64,000 bases of DNA from FEN-1139 sp038207155. Its GTDB lineage: Bacteria; Myxococcota_A; Polyangia; Polyangiales; Polyangiaceae. Shown here piece after piece: positions 16,336 through 24,561 of the stretch. Every line of letters starts with the position of its first letter. Within the stretch, counting starts at the first letter, position 1. The DNA lies in contig JBBRAB010000014.1 of assembly GCA_038207155.1 (NCBI GenBank), positions 51,065-115,064 on the forward strand, given 5' to 3'. The notes beneath the pieces were generated by a model. The model saw nothing but the letters and a program-made list of their open reading frames with translations. It searched no databases and was not told where the DNA came from. The translations under genes were made by a program, and so were the position numbers.

Positions 16336-16568
16336 GGCGCCAGAGTAGCGCTTTGTACATGGCAATGCGCCAGCCAGATCTCCGCGACGCATGCGCAGCA
16401 CGACACGCAGCGCGTCACCCACCACGTGAGCCCGGCCGTGCCGTTAGTTACATTCGGACACAATTCGGCTGGGCGAATGGAGCTATCACGGGCTCTCCAA
16501 CGCGTGTCGCGAGTCACGCGTCACCTGACTCCAATTTCATGGTTTTTGGCTCCCATCGCCGAGACCTG

Positions 16569-18950
16569 ATGCCAGTAGACTGCCCCAAAATGTCCCAGCT
16601 CGGAATCTGCGCAAATCCTGCGTCTCGGACAAGTCGCAAGCGGCTCGTCGCGCGGTCCCGGGCGTTTGCCCTGCTCGCGTCGCTTCAGGTTTGCTGGGTT
16701 GGTTCGGCTGTTGCTCAGACCGCTCCTGCAGCCGCTGGCGTCGCTGCGCCGCAGCCACCGCAAGCCCCGACGTTGGTCGCGCCCCACCTGCTCGACCATG
16801 CACCGGTCGATTATCCCAAAGAGGCCTCGGGTGACGCCGTCGTGCTGCTGGTGGTGACGGTCAACGCGGACGGCAGCGTGCGCGACGCGAGCGCCACCGA
16901 GGAGCACGCTCCCTTCAGTGAGCTTGCCGAACAGCAGGTCAAGGGTTGGCGCTTTGAGCCCGCGACCCGCGACGGCGTGCCCGTCGCGGCCAAGGTGCGG
17001 CTCGAACTCGCGTTTCGCGCGCCCGTCTTGGTGCCTGCCGAGCCGATCGACGAGCCCGCGGCAGTCACCACGCCGAACCACCCAACAACACCAGGCGCCG
17101 CGCCCAAGCCCGAGCAGGAGACGATTGACGTGACGGTGGTGGGCGAGCGACGTCCGCCCATGGTCACCACGCTCTCACGCGCGGAAGTCCGGCAGATCCC
17201 GGGCACTTTTGGCGATCCGTTTCGCGCGCTTGAGCTGCTCCCCGGAGTGACCCCGATCATCTCCGGGCTGCCGTACTTCTATGTGCGCGGCGCGCCGCCC
17301 GGCAACGTCGGTTACTACGTCGACGGCATTCGCGTGCCGTACCTGTACCACGTGGCGATCGGGCCGTCGGTAGTGCACCCGGGGATGATCGAGAGTGTCG
17401 ATCTGTACTCCGGCGGCTATCCCGCGCCCTATGGTCGCTTCGCAGGTGGCGTTGTCTCAGCGCAAACGACCGCTCCTCGCACAACCTTGCACGGCGAGGG
17501 CAACGTGCGGCTGTACGACGCAGGCGCCATGGTCGAGGGCGGGTTTGCCAATGGCCGCGGCACCGTGCTGCTCGGCGGGCGCTACTCCTACACGGCGGCG
17601 CTGCTCTCGCTCGCGGTCAAGGGTCTGCAGCTCGACTACCGCGACTACCAGGCGCGAGTGACCTACGACGTCACGCCCAACGACCGCATCTCAGCCTTGG
17701 GATTTGGCGCCTATGATCTACTGGCGCAAGAGAAAAACGGGATCAGTACGATCGGTTTCGGTTCTGAGTTCTATCGCGGACAGCTGCGCTGGGATCACCG
17801 GCTCGCCAGTGGCGGACAGGTCCGGACCTCGATGACGCTTGGCTACGATCAGACCTCGATAGGAGGCCAGCGCAACGCGCAGGACCGCATGCTCGCGGTG
17901 CGCAGTGAGCTCGATCAGCCCCTGAACAGCTACCTGCGCTTTCGCGTCGGTATCGACACGATGCGCGACGGCTACCGCGTGACTAAGCCGGTCTACGACG
18001 ACCCCGATAATCCCCAGAGCCAACGGTTTCAAGACACGTTCCCGTCGCGTACCGATATGGTGACTGGCCTGTACAGTGACATCGCGATCGAGGTCCAAAA
18101 AGGATTTACGGTCACTCCAGGCCTGCGCCTCGACTACTACAAATCCGGAGACGCCACGGCGCTGGGCGTCGATCCCCGCCTATCGGCGCGGATGAAGGTT
18201 CGCGAAGGCCTGGCGATCGTGCATTCCTACGGCATCGCTCACCAGCCCCCGTCGTTCATCCTGCCGGTGCCGGGACTCGCCCTTGGCAGCCTGGCCGAAG
18301 GCCTGCAAACCAGCTACCAGACCAGTGCTGGCATTGAGTGGGCGGCGCTCGAAGGCACGACCGTCACGGCCAACGTCTTCAACAACATCTTCCAGAATAT
18401 GACGGACGCGCTCAGCATTCCCGAGAGTCCGGGCAACTCCATCAGTCAGCGCACCACCGGGCGCGCCTACGGAGCCGAGCTCTTCATTCATCGCAAGATG
18501 ACCCAGCGTATCGGCGGCATTCTGTCTTACACCCTGTCGCGCTCAACGCGGCGCCTCGGGGATTCCGTCTTTCCGGCGGCGTTTGATCGCCGTCACGTGC
18601 TCAACGCCGCGCTGGCCTACAACCTCGGACGCAACTGGCGCGCGGGGACGCGTCTCGTCTTTTATACCGGCGCGCCCGTGCGAAGTACGCCTGCCACCGG
18701 CAGTACGTCGAGTGAGACCCCGACGGCCACGCCGACCACTACCCGCACCATCGCTAACCCCGATCCTCCCCGCGATCCAGCGTTTTATCGCATCGATCTG
18801 CGCCTCGAGAAACTCTGGCAATACAGCGAGACCCGGCACCTCTCGTTCGTGGCCGAGGTCCTCAACGCCACGCTGCGCAAAGAGATCTACAACGGTAGCG
18901 CGCTCGGCCCGATCTTCGTGCCCAGCCTCGGTCTTGAAGGAGCCTTCTAA
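16569..18950 (+). CDS. TonB C-terminal domain fused to TonB-dependent receptor
   Basis: The protein of about 793 residues has a signal peptide (AFALLASLQVCWVGSAVAQ). A TonB-type C-terminal domain follows (VDYPKEASGDAVVLLVVTVNADG, then VKGWRFEPATRDGVPVAAKV). After a Pro-rich linker come the plug domain (VTVVGERRP, LPYFYVRGAPPGNVGYYVDG) and a beta-barrel ending in F. The TonB CTD at the N terminus of a receptor would sit in the periplasm. This differs from classical receptors, which have a short TonB box that binds a separate TonB. The start is unclear: ATG 16569, with ATG 16590 as alternative. It is divergent from the tolC operon. The ligand cannot be read from sequence. Confidence 0.88.
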   Translation: MPVDCPKMSQLGICANPASRTSRKRLVARSRAFALLASLQVCWVGSAVAQTAPAAAGVAAPQPPQAPTLVAPHLLDHAPVDYPKEASGDAVVLLVVTVNADGSVRDASATEEHAPFSELAEQQVKGWRFEPATRDGVPVAAKVRLELAFRAPVLVPAEPIDEPAAVTTPNHPTTPGAAPKPEQETIDVTVVGERRPPMVTTLSRAEVRQIPGTFGDPFRALELLPGVTPIISGLPYFYVRGAPPGNVGYYVDGIRVPYLYHVAIGPSVVHPGMIESVDLYSGGYPAPYGRFAGGVVSAQTTAPRTTLHGEGNVRLYDAGAMVEGGFANGRGTVLLGGRYSYTAALLSLAVKGLQLDYRDYQARVTYDVTPNDRISALGFGAYDLLAQEKNGISTIGFGSEFYRGQLRWDHRLASGGQVRTSMTLGYDQTSIGGQRNAQDRMLAVRSELDQPLNSYLRFRVGIDTMRDGYRVTKPVYDDPDNPQSQRFQDTFPSRTDMVTGLYSDIAIEVQKGFTVTPGLRLDYYKSGDATALGVDPRLSARMKVREGLAIVHSYGIAHQPPSFILPVPGLALGSLAEGLQTSYQTSAGIEWAALEGTTVTANVFNNIFQNMTDALSIPESPGNSISQRTTGRAYGAELFIHRKMTQRIGGILSYTLSRSTRRLGDSVFPAAFDRRHVLNAALAYNLGRNWRAGTRLVFYTGAPVRSTPATGSTSSETPTATPTTTRTIANPDPPRDPAFYRIDLRLEKLWQYSETRHLSFVAEVLNATLRKEIYNGSALGPIFVPSLGLEGAF

Positions 18951-18953
18951 GCC

Positions 18954-19979
18954 ATGAAGTCGCCCATCGTCGGACTGCTGATCACCAGCGCGTTGCTTAC
19001 AACCGCCTGCCTGCCCGCTGACGTCCGCCCGGAACCGGGGCGCGTAGTGACCGACGCTAGCCTCCCCAAGGAGCTGTCCCCGGAAAAGCTCACATTCACG
19101 ACCAGCGACGGTTGGTCGATCACCCTGCAGCGCTTCTACGTCGGCATCGGCAATCTGGCGCTGAGCGGAGACGCCTGCAACTCCTACGCCGACGCTCGCT
19201 ATGAGCGCCTGCTCGATCTGAAGCAACCTGGACCGCAGCACCTGTCGCAGCTCTGGGGACTAAACACCTGCACGATCGACTTTTCCGTGGGCGTGCCCCA
19301 GAAAGACACGGTACTCGGAGCTGGGATCAGCGAGAGCGACCGGCAGTTCATGGCCAATGCGGTGCTCCCGACCACCGAAGGAACGAATCTCACCACCGCT
19401 CAGGGTATGGCGGTGCAGCTCGTGGGAACGGCAAGCAAGGCGGGCACGGAACTGAGCTTTGACTGGGGGTTTGCGGATCGTGTTCGCTTGACGGAATGCC
19501 AACGGCAGAAGGACGGAGTCCTCGAACCCGGACTGACCGTAGTCGGCGGGGAGACGCTCAACATCACCCTCACGATCGACCCACGCAAGCTGTTCGGCGC
19601 CATCGTGCCGCTAGCGCCGAGCGCGAGTGCCGCGCCGAGCGCGAGTGCTAAGCCGAGCGCGAGTGCCAAGCCGAGCGCGAGTGCCAAGCCGAGCGCGAGT
19701 GGTTTGCCGCCCGCCTCCACGGCGCCTGGCAACCCGCTGGTGGAGGCGCCGGCGTTGCCGCTGATGCAGTGGATCGCCAACGCGGACTTGGTGAGCGGCA
19801 ACGCCAACCATCGCGTGTCAGTGGAAGAGCTCAGCCGTGTCAACGTGCCGGGTTTTGTGCTCAGTTTGGCCGAAATTCTGCGCACGGTGAGCTACCCCTC
19901 AATGTTCATCTATGAACAGAACGGACATTGCACGGCCGAGGAACGTCAGCGTCGCGGCCCCGGTGGCGGGCTACGTTGA
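18954..19979 (+). CDS. Lipoprotein with SASAKP repeats, partner of TonB receptor
   Basis: The 341-residue protein has a lipoprotein signal peptide with lipobox LTTAC (Cys19). Residues of about 25-215 form a beta-rich domain I do not recognise, with four further Cys (in DACNSY, NTCTIDF, LTECQRQ and GHCTAEE). A Ser/Ala/Pro/Lys-rich linker made of six-residue repeats (about 220-252) follows, then a C-terminal domain. It starts three bases after the receptor gene stops, so the two are almost certainly an operon. It may help the receptor capture ligand at the outer membrane, but that is inference. The gene ends five bases from the convergent rsmE. Confidence 0.75.
   Translation: MKSPIVGLLITSALLTTACLPADVRPEPGRVVTDASLPKELSPEKLTFTTSDGWSITLQRFYVGIGNLALSGDACNSYADARYERLLDLKQPGPQHLSQLWGLNTCTIDFSVGVPQKDTVLGAGISESDRQFMANAVLPTTEGTNLTTAQGMAVQLVGTASKAGTELSFDWGFADRVRLTECQRQKDGVLEPGLTVVGGETLNITLTIDPRKLFGAIVPLAPSASAAPSASAKPSASAKPSASAKPSASGLPPASTAPGNPLVEAPALPLMQWIANADLVSGNANHRVSVEELSRVNVPGFVLSLAEILRTVSYPSMFIYEQNGHCTAEERQRRGPGGGLR
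19616..19705 (+). repeat. 18-bp in-frame tandem repeat (SASAKP linker)
   Basis: Five 18-bp units, GCCGAGCGCGAGTGC plus a variable last triplet, run from 19616 to 19705 inside the lipoprotein gene. They encode (SASAxP)n. Copies 3 and 4 are identical, which suggests recent slippage. The unit is a multiple of three, so copy-number change only alters linker length. Confidence 0.9.
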
Positions 19980-19984
19980 CCGCG

Positions 19985-20725
19985 TTAGCCCGCACTCTGC
20001 CGCCAGCCGAGCAGCGCGCCGAGTAGGGCCGGCGCGACGGTCTCGGTGCGCAGCACGAAGTCGCCGAACCGCACGGCGCGAAACCCAAGCTGGCTCGCCT
20101 GGACAAGCTCGTCGGGCTCAAACCCGCCCTCGGGCCCCACCAGGAACGTCACCGCCGAGCGGCGGTCGGTTCCGAGAGCCAGCGTGAGGGGCTGCTCGGC
20201 GTGCACATCGAGCAGCAGCTTGGGTCCGGCCTCGTTCGCCAAGCAGGGACCGAGCTCCTTCCAGCCGAGCGGGCCCTCGATGCGCGGCATGTCGCCGCGC
20301 CCGGATTGGCGCGCGGCTTCGATCGCGATGCGCTCCCAGCGCTGCAGCCGCTCCTCAGCCGCGCGCCGAGCGAGCTTGACGACCGAGCGCTCCGTCGTGA
20401 GCACGATGATTCGCGTCGCGCCGAGCACGGTCGCATCACGCACGACCTGGTCCACCTTGTCGGATTTTCCAAGCGACTGAATCAAGGTCACCGGGTACTG
20501 GGCGCAGCGCGGTGCGACCACCACGCAGTCGACTCGGCAGCAGACCCGGCGCCCCTCGAGCGCCGTGATCACGGCGCTCGCTTGACGCGCCTGACGCGGG
20601 TCGAGCAGCTCAAGCAGGTCCCCGACCGCACAACGATGCACCCGCGCGACGTAGTTCGCGGCCTCCTCGTTGAGCCAGAGCTCGCCTTCGGAGAGCTGCT
20701 CGACCGGCACTCGCAGTACGGCCAT
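19985..20725 (-). CDS. rsmE: RsmE, 16S rRNA (uracil1498-N3)-methyltransferase
   Basis: The 246-residue protein methylates N3 of U1498 in 16S rRNA using SAM. It has the N-terminal PUA-like part (LNEEAANYVARVHRCAVGDLLELLD) and a SPOUT knot. The knot motifs are QSLGKSDKVDQVVRDATVLG, ERSVVKL, a VGPEGGFEPDE loop and FGDFVLRTETV near the end. The length is typical. It follows the phosphoesterase gene by three bases and is probably co-transcribed with it. Confidence 0.95.
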   Translation of the reverse strand: MAVLRVPVEQLSEGELWLNEEAANYVARVHRCAVGDLLELLDPRQARQASAVITALEGRRVCCRVDCVVVAPRCAQYPVTLIQSLGKSDKVDQVVRDATVLGATRIIVLTTERSVVKLARRAAEERLQRWERIAIEAARQSGRGDMPRIEGPLGWKELGPCLANEAGPKLLLDVHAEQPLTLALGTDRRSAVTFLVGPEGGFEPDELVQASQLGFRAVRFGDFVLRTETVAPALLGALLGWRQSAG

Positions 20726-20728
20726 GCG

Positions 20729-21430
20729 CTAGCTCCCCGCCTCGTAATAACGCTGCCTTGCCGGCACGCCGACAAGCACCGCGGGGCGCAAAAATGGCGG
20801 TGGCGGCAGCTGCCCCTCTGCGAGCACCATGGCCGTAAGCTGCCCCCCGTAGACGCAGCCCGTGTCGAGTCCGGTCGCGTCGCGATGGAGCTGCAGCGAC
20901 AGCTGCGCGCTGTGCCCGAACGCGATGTGCGGCGGCCCACGATAGTGCGTCGCCCAAGGCTCGGCGCCGAGCCGGTGCGAGGGCTTGCCCTGCGGATCGA
21001 TCGTGCGCACGTGCGTCACGATCCACGGATCTTGCTCGGCCATCGTGCGCGCGGGATCGAGCCCCGCGTGAACGACTCTCACGCCATGCTCGGGCAGCTC
21101 GAGGTGCAGCGGGAGACTCTCAATCCAGCTCCAGTCTTCATCACGCAGCTCGCGCAGCACGCGCTGATGTCCGAGCCCGAGTCGGGACGGTCGCTTGCCC
21201 TGCACGATCTCCCGGTGAACCTCCAGCAAGCGGGCCTCGTGATTGCCGAGCACGGCTCGTCCGCGGTGCTCGCGAAACAGCCGGAGCACCCCCAGGGTAT
21301 TGGGTCCGCGCCCAACCAGATCCCCGACGCTCACCAGGCGGTCGTCGCTGGTGAAGGCAAGGCGCTCGAGCAGGTTCTCGAGTTCGGCCGCGCAGCCGTG
21401 AATGTCCCCGACGATAACGGTGCGAGCCAC
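20729..21430 (-). CDS. Calcineurin-like metallophosphoesterase (PrpA/ApaH type)
   Basis: The 233-residue enzyme carries all five metallophosphoesterase motifs: GDIHG (8-12), GDLVGRGP, GNHE, the HAG motif and FGHS, and ends with TGCVYGGQLTAM. The order and the GRGP box match the bacterial PPP-like phosphatase/diadenosine tetraphosphatase group. Either protein phosphatase or Ap4A hydrolase activity is possible. It is the first gene of a two-gene operon with rsmE, and is cytoplasmic with no signal peptide. Confidence 0.88.
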   Translation of the reverse strand: MARTVIVGDIHGCAAELENLLERLAFTSDDRLVSVGDLVGRGPNTLGVLRLFREHRGRAVLGNHEARLLEVHREIVQGKRPSRLGLGHQRVLRELRDEDWSWIESLPLHLELPEHGVRVVHAGLDPARTMAEQDPWIVTHVRTIDPQGKPSHRLGAEPWATHYRGPPHIAFGHSAQLSLQLHRDATGLDTGCVYGGQLTAMVLAEGQLPPPPFLRPAVLVGVPARQRYYEAGS

Positions 21431-21668
21431 GCCGGGAGGGTAGTTTTGACTGGCCCGCTGTCAAACGCGACCGGCCGCTCGGCGGCTTAATTGAGCGGCG
21501 AACCCTTGTCCGGTTTGGGCGGAACAATCCGCCGTGGCTTTGCGTTCGGCCAGCCCCTGACCCACGCCGCACCAAACCAAGAGCGATTCCCCTCACGTCC
21601 TCTTGAGCAGTTGCCCCTGCCCGTGATACTCGTGCCGAGGTCCGAGACCGAATAGAGGAGCTCCCCGA

Positions 21669-22373
21669 ATGTCGCTCAGCACCAGCACCGTGAGCAGCCT
21701 GCTCGTCGCCACCCTAGCCTTTGCCTTCGCCGGTTGCGGCGAGAAAGAGGTGAAGTACGAGCCGCGTAAGCCCCCCAAGGTTCAGGCGAGCTTGCCTGCC
21801 GTGCCCAATGTTCCCCAAACGCCCATCAAGCGAGGCGATGTCTACACCATCTGGGGCGCCAGCTACTCGCTGCGCAGCCGCGTGATGCACAAGGACATCA
21901 AGGACAAGCCCCTCACGATCGAGGGCTACATCGTCGACACCAACCTGGCGCAAGCGCCCGTTTGCGCGATCCACAAGGGCGGCAAGGCCGATCCCGAGGA
22001 TTGCAAGCCGGCAGTTCCGTCGTTCTGGCTCGGAGACACCAAGGACGCGAGCCGCAAGGACTCGATCATGGTGATGGGCTGGGCCTCGAACTACGCCCAG
22101 GTCTTCGACGCGATGAAGGAGATCGATGAGAAGGCGGAAAAGGCCGAGCCGCAGGACACCTTCTGGGGCAAGCCGCTCCCGAATCCCCTGCCGTCCAAGG
22201 GCGCCAAGGTGCGCATCACGGGCAAGTACGGCTCGACCTTCACGGGTGCGTCCACGGGCGCCCAGGCCGATCCGATCATGGGCATTTTGACCTATGAGAA
22301 GCAGGAAATTCTTGAGCCGGCGCCCGAGCTCGCGACCCTCCCGGGTGTCGAGCGCAAGCCAGTCAAGAAGTAA
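21669..22373 (+). CDS. Lipoprotein, unknown
   Basis: The 234-residue protein has a signal peptide with lipobox FAGC (Cys23), followed by a charged linker (EKEVKYEPRKPPK). The mature part has a beta-rich segment (YTIWGASYSLRSRV, LTIEGYIVDTNL) with two Cys (PVCAIHKGG, EDCKPAV) that may form a disulfide. A second segment near KVRITGKYGSTFTG resembles an OB-like barrel. I recognise no family. GAGGAG lies 8 bases before the ATG. It precedes tamA, whose start overlaps its 3' end, so it may be co-expressed with the TamA/TamB pair. Confidence 0.75.
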   Translation: MSLSTSTVSSLLVATLAFAFAGCGEKEVKYEPRKPPKVQASLPAVPNVPQTPIKRGDVYTIWGASYSLRSRVMHKDIKDKPLTIEGYIVDTNLAQAPVCAIHKGGKADPEDCKPAVPSFWLGDTKDASRKDSIMVMGWASNYAQVFDAMKEIDEKAEKAEPQDTFWGKPLPNPLPSKGAKVRITGKYGSTFTGASTGAQADPIMGILTYEKQEILEPAPELATLPGVERKPVKK

Positions 22374-24561
22374 CTCCCGTACTCAGCCGGGTCAGTCCCG
22401 AGTAGCGCCCACCCCTCTCGCGAGCGGTGGGCGTCGCCGGTCGGTGCTTGCCCTGACGCTGCTGGGCTGTCTGATTTTTTGTATTGGCTGCGTGCGAAAG
22501 CAGCAGGCGGACGGCAAATACGTCGTCGATGCAGTCGAGTTGCGGGGCACCCAGCAGCTCAGCGCCGGTGAAACCCTGGACGGCCTTGGCACTCGCGAGA
22601 CCGAGCGTCTGTTTGGGGTGCCGGGCCTTGACGGCGTCGCGCTCGACTACAGCTACTACGATCCAGAGCTGCTCGAGCGCGACCTTCAGCGCATTGAGCG
22701 CACGTACCGCGCGCGCGGCTACTACGAGGTCAAGGTGACCGCCGCCCGCGTGCTGCGCGACGAAGGACAGCGACGCGTTCGCGTCATCATTGACGTGCAG
22801 GAAGGCCAGCCCGTTCTGACGGGCTCGGTGACACCCAAGGGACTTGAGCTGATCCCACTTCAGCGCTCACTCGCCGCGCAGCGCGCCATGACGCTGCGGG
22901 TCGGTCGTCCCTTTGATGATGCCGAGTACGAGCGCAGCAAGCGCGGAATCGCCGAGGCCCTGAGTGACGCGGGCTACGCCTTCGTCGAGGTGGACGGTCA
23001 GGTGGCGCTCGACATCACAGCGCATCGGGCGGACGTCACGTTCACGGTGCGCCCGGGACCCGTCTCGCGCTACGGCCCGATTACGCTGACCGGACTTGGC
23101 AATATTCCGGAGTCCGTCGTGCGCGACCAGCTGCAGCTGCGCGAAGGCCAGGACTACTCCCGGGCTGAGGTGGAGGAGGCCAAAAACGCCCTGGTTAACC
23201 TGGGGGTGTTCAGTTCCGTGCGCGTGCTCGAAGACCGGAGTCAACCCGACAAAGCCACGGTTCCGATCACGGTGCTCGTCGAGCCGGCCAAGCTCCGCAC
23301 GCTGCGCGCAGGCCTGGGGCTGCGTCTCGATCCGGTGCAGTTTTCCTCGAATTTGCGAATCGGTTGGGAGGATCGCAATCTGCTCGGCGGACTGCGTCGC
23401 TTCACGGTCGACGAGCGCCCCGGCGTCGTGCTGTACCCAACGCGCACCTCCATTCCGGAATTGCCCACCCGACTGCTGCCGACCAATCGTTTGCGAACCG
23501 AGCTGCGACAGCCCTCGTTCATCGAGGGGCGCACCACGGGCCTGGTCAGCGCTGAGTACAACATCGGTCCCCTGCTGTTTCCCCTGCCCAAGGGTCGCGC
23601 GCCGGAGGACGAGCGCATCCTCGGGTTTCATGAGCTGCGCGGAACGGTCGGGCTTGAGCGCTCGTTTTGGGATTTGCGCCTACTGGTGGCCCCGAGCCTG
23701 GTCACGCAGGCCAACGTTCCCCTGGCCTACCAAGCGCCCCCCGAGGGACCGCGCCTACCAACGGGCATCGAAACCCTGCTGGTCGTGTATCCCGAGCTGT
23801 CGGTCACGCTTGATCTGCGCGACGATCGCATTCGCCCGCGGCGCGGCGCGTTCTTCTCGAGCTCGCTGCAGGTTCCGATGGGGCCGCTCGGAAGCGACGC
23901 GCATGACGTTCGCTGGCGCCCCGAGGCGCGAACCTACCTGCCGCTCTCACGCAAAGTCGTGCTGGCGACGCGGCTCGGTTTTGGCTTTCTGTTGCCGCGC
24001 AACTACGGCGGTTCGCTCGCGGATCCGTTCCGCGTCGCAGCCAATCCCACCGCACCGGACGTGATCCGCGATCAGCAGACACTGCTGCTCCGAGCGTTTT
24101 ACTCCGGAGGTCCCAACTCCAATCGCGGGTATGGTTTTAGCGAAGTGGGACCGCACGGTCCGCTCGGCCTATTGAGTCACGGCAACGTCAATTGCTACGA
24201 AAGTCCTGGAGATCCGGACTGCGTGCGGCCGCTCGGTGGTCTGACGCTGTGGGAGGCCTCGCTCGAGCTGCGCTTTGCGATCGCCGGCGCGCTCGGCGGC
24301 GTCACCTTCCTCGACGCCAGCGACGTCACTCGTCAAGCCTGGCACCTGCGCCTGACCGTGCCGCACCTCTCGCCCGGAGTTGGCCTGCGCTACGACACGG
24401 CGATCGGTCCGCTGCGACTCGACCTCGGGTACCGCTGGCTCGAACGCACGGCTGGCGCGCCGCCGGTGGGGCCGATCCGCGACGAGGCCGAGACGACTGG
24501 ATTTCTCGGTATTCGCTCGCTCCCGATGACGCTTCATCTCGCGATCGGGGAGTCCTTCTGA
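22345..24561 (+). CDS. tamA: TamA-like Omp85 protein with POTRA domains and lipobox
   Basis: The protein has N-terminal POTRA-type repeats (VVDAVELRGTQQLSAGETL, RYGPITLTGLGNIPESVVRDQLQLREG) and a C-terminal Omp85 beta-barrel. The barrel has the VFSSVRV/LRTLRAGLGLRLD boundary, a GFSEVGPHG lid-loop motif near residue 600 and a PGVGLRYDTAIGPLRLDLGY end signature. It should help insert proteins or move lipids with TamB. A hydrophobic segment ending LIFCIGC looks like a lipobox just before the first POTRA. The start is uncertain: GTG 22345 is chosen, with ATG 22294 and GTG 22444 in frame, and the first two overlap the preceding gene. It overlaps tamB by one base. Confidence 0.85.
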   Translation: MSSASQSRSNSRTQPGQSRVAPTPLASGGRRRSVLALTLLGCLIFCIGCVRKQQADGKYVVDAVELRGTQQLSAGETLDGLGTRETERLFGVPGLDGVALDYSYYDPELLERDLQRIERTYRARGYYEVKVTAARVLRDEGQRRVRVIIDVQEGQPVLTGSVTPKGLELIPLQRSLAAQRAMTLRVGRPFDDAEYERSKRGIAEALSDAGYAFVEVDGQVALDITAHRADVTFTVRPGPVSRYGPITLTGLGNIPESVVRDQLQLREGQDYSRAEVEEAKNALVNLGVFSSVRVLEDRSQPDKATVPITVLVEPAKLRTLRAGLGLRLDPVQFSSNLRIGWEDRNLLGGLRRFTVDERPGVVLYPTRTSIPELPTRLLPTNRLRTELRQPSFIEGRTTGLVSAEYNIGPLLFPLPKGRAPEDERILGFHELRGTVGLERSFWDLRLLVAPSLVTQANVPLAYQAPPEGPRLPTGIETLLVVYPELSVTLDLRDDRIRPRRGAFFSSSLQVPMGPLGSDAHDVRWRPEARTYLPLSRKVVLATRLGFGFLLPRNYGGSLADPFRVAANPTAPDVIRDQQTLLLRAFYSGGPNSNRGYGFSEVGPHGPLGLLSHGNVNCYESPGDPDCVRPLGGLTLWEASLELRFAIAGALGGVTFLDASDVTRQAWHLRLTVPHLSPGVGLRYDTAIGPLRLDLGYRWLERTAGAPPVGPIRDEAETTGFLGIRSLPMTLHLAIGESF

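Noticed and set aside
20201..21490. Long plus-strand frame antisense to rsmE and the phosphoesterase
   Set aside because: Both minus-strand genes have clear catalytic motifs. The opposite frame shows only Arg/His/Ala-rich shadow sequence.
21518..21533. 6-bp hairpin with ACAA loop upstream of the lipoprotein at 21669
   Set aside because: The stem GGCGGA/TCCGCC is short and has no T-tract. A chance hairpin is likely in this GC-rich gap.
24192..24560. Upstream extension of the tamB frame
   Set aside because: It overlaps the tamA barrel end. ATG 24561 is followed immediately by a good signal anchor.
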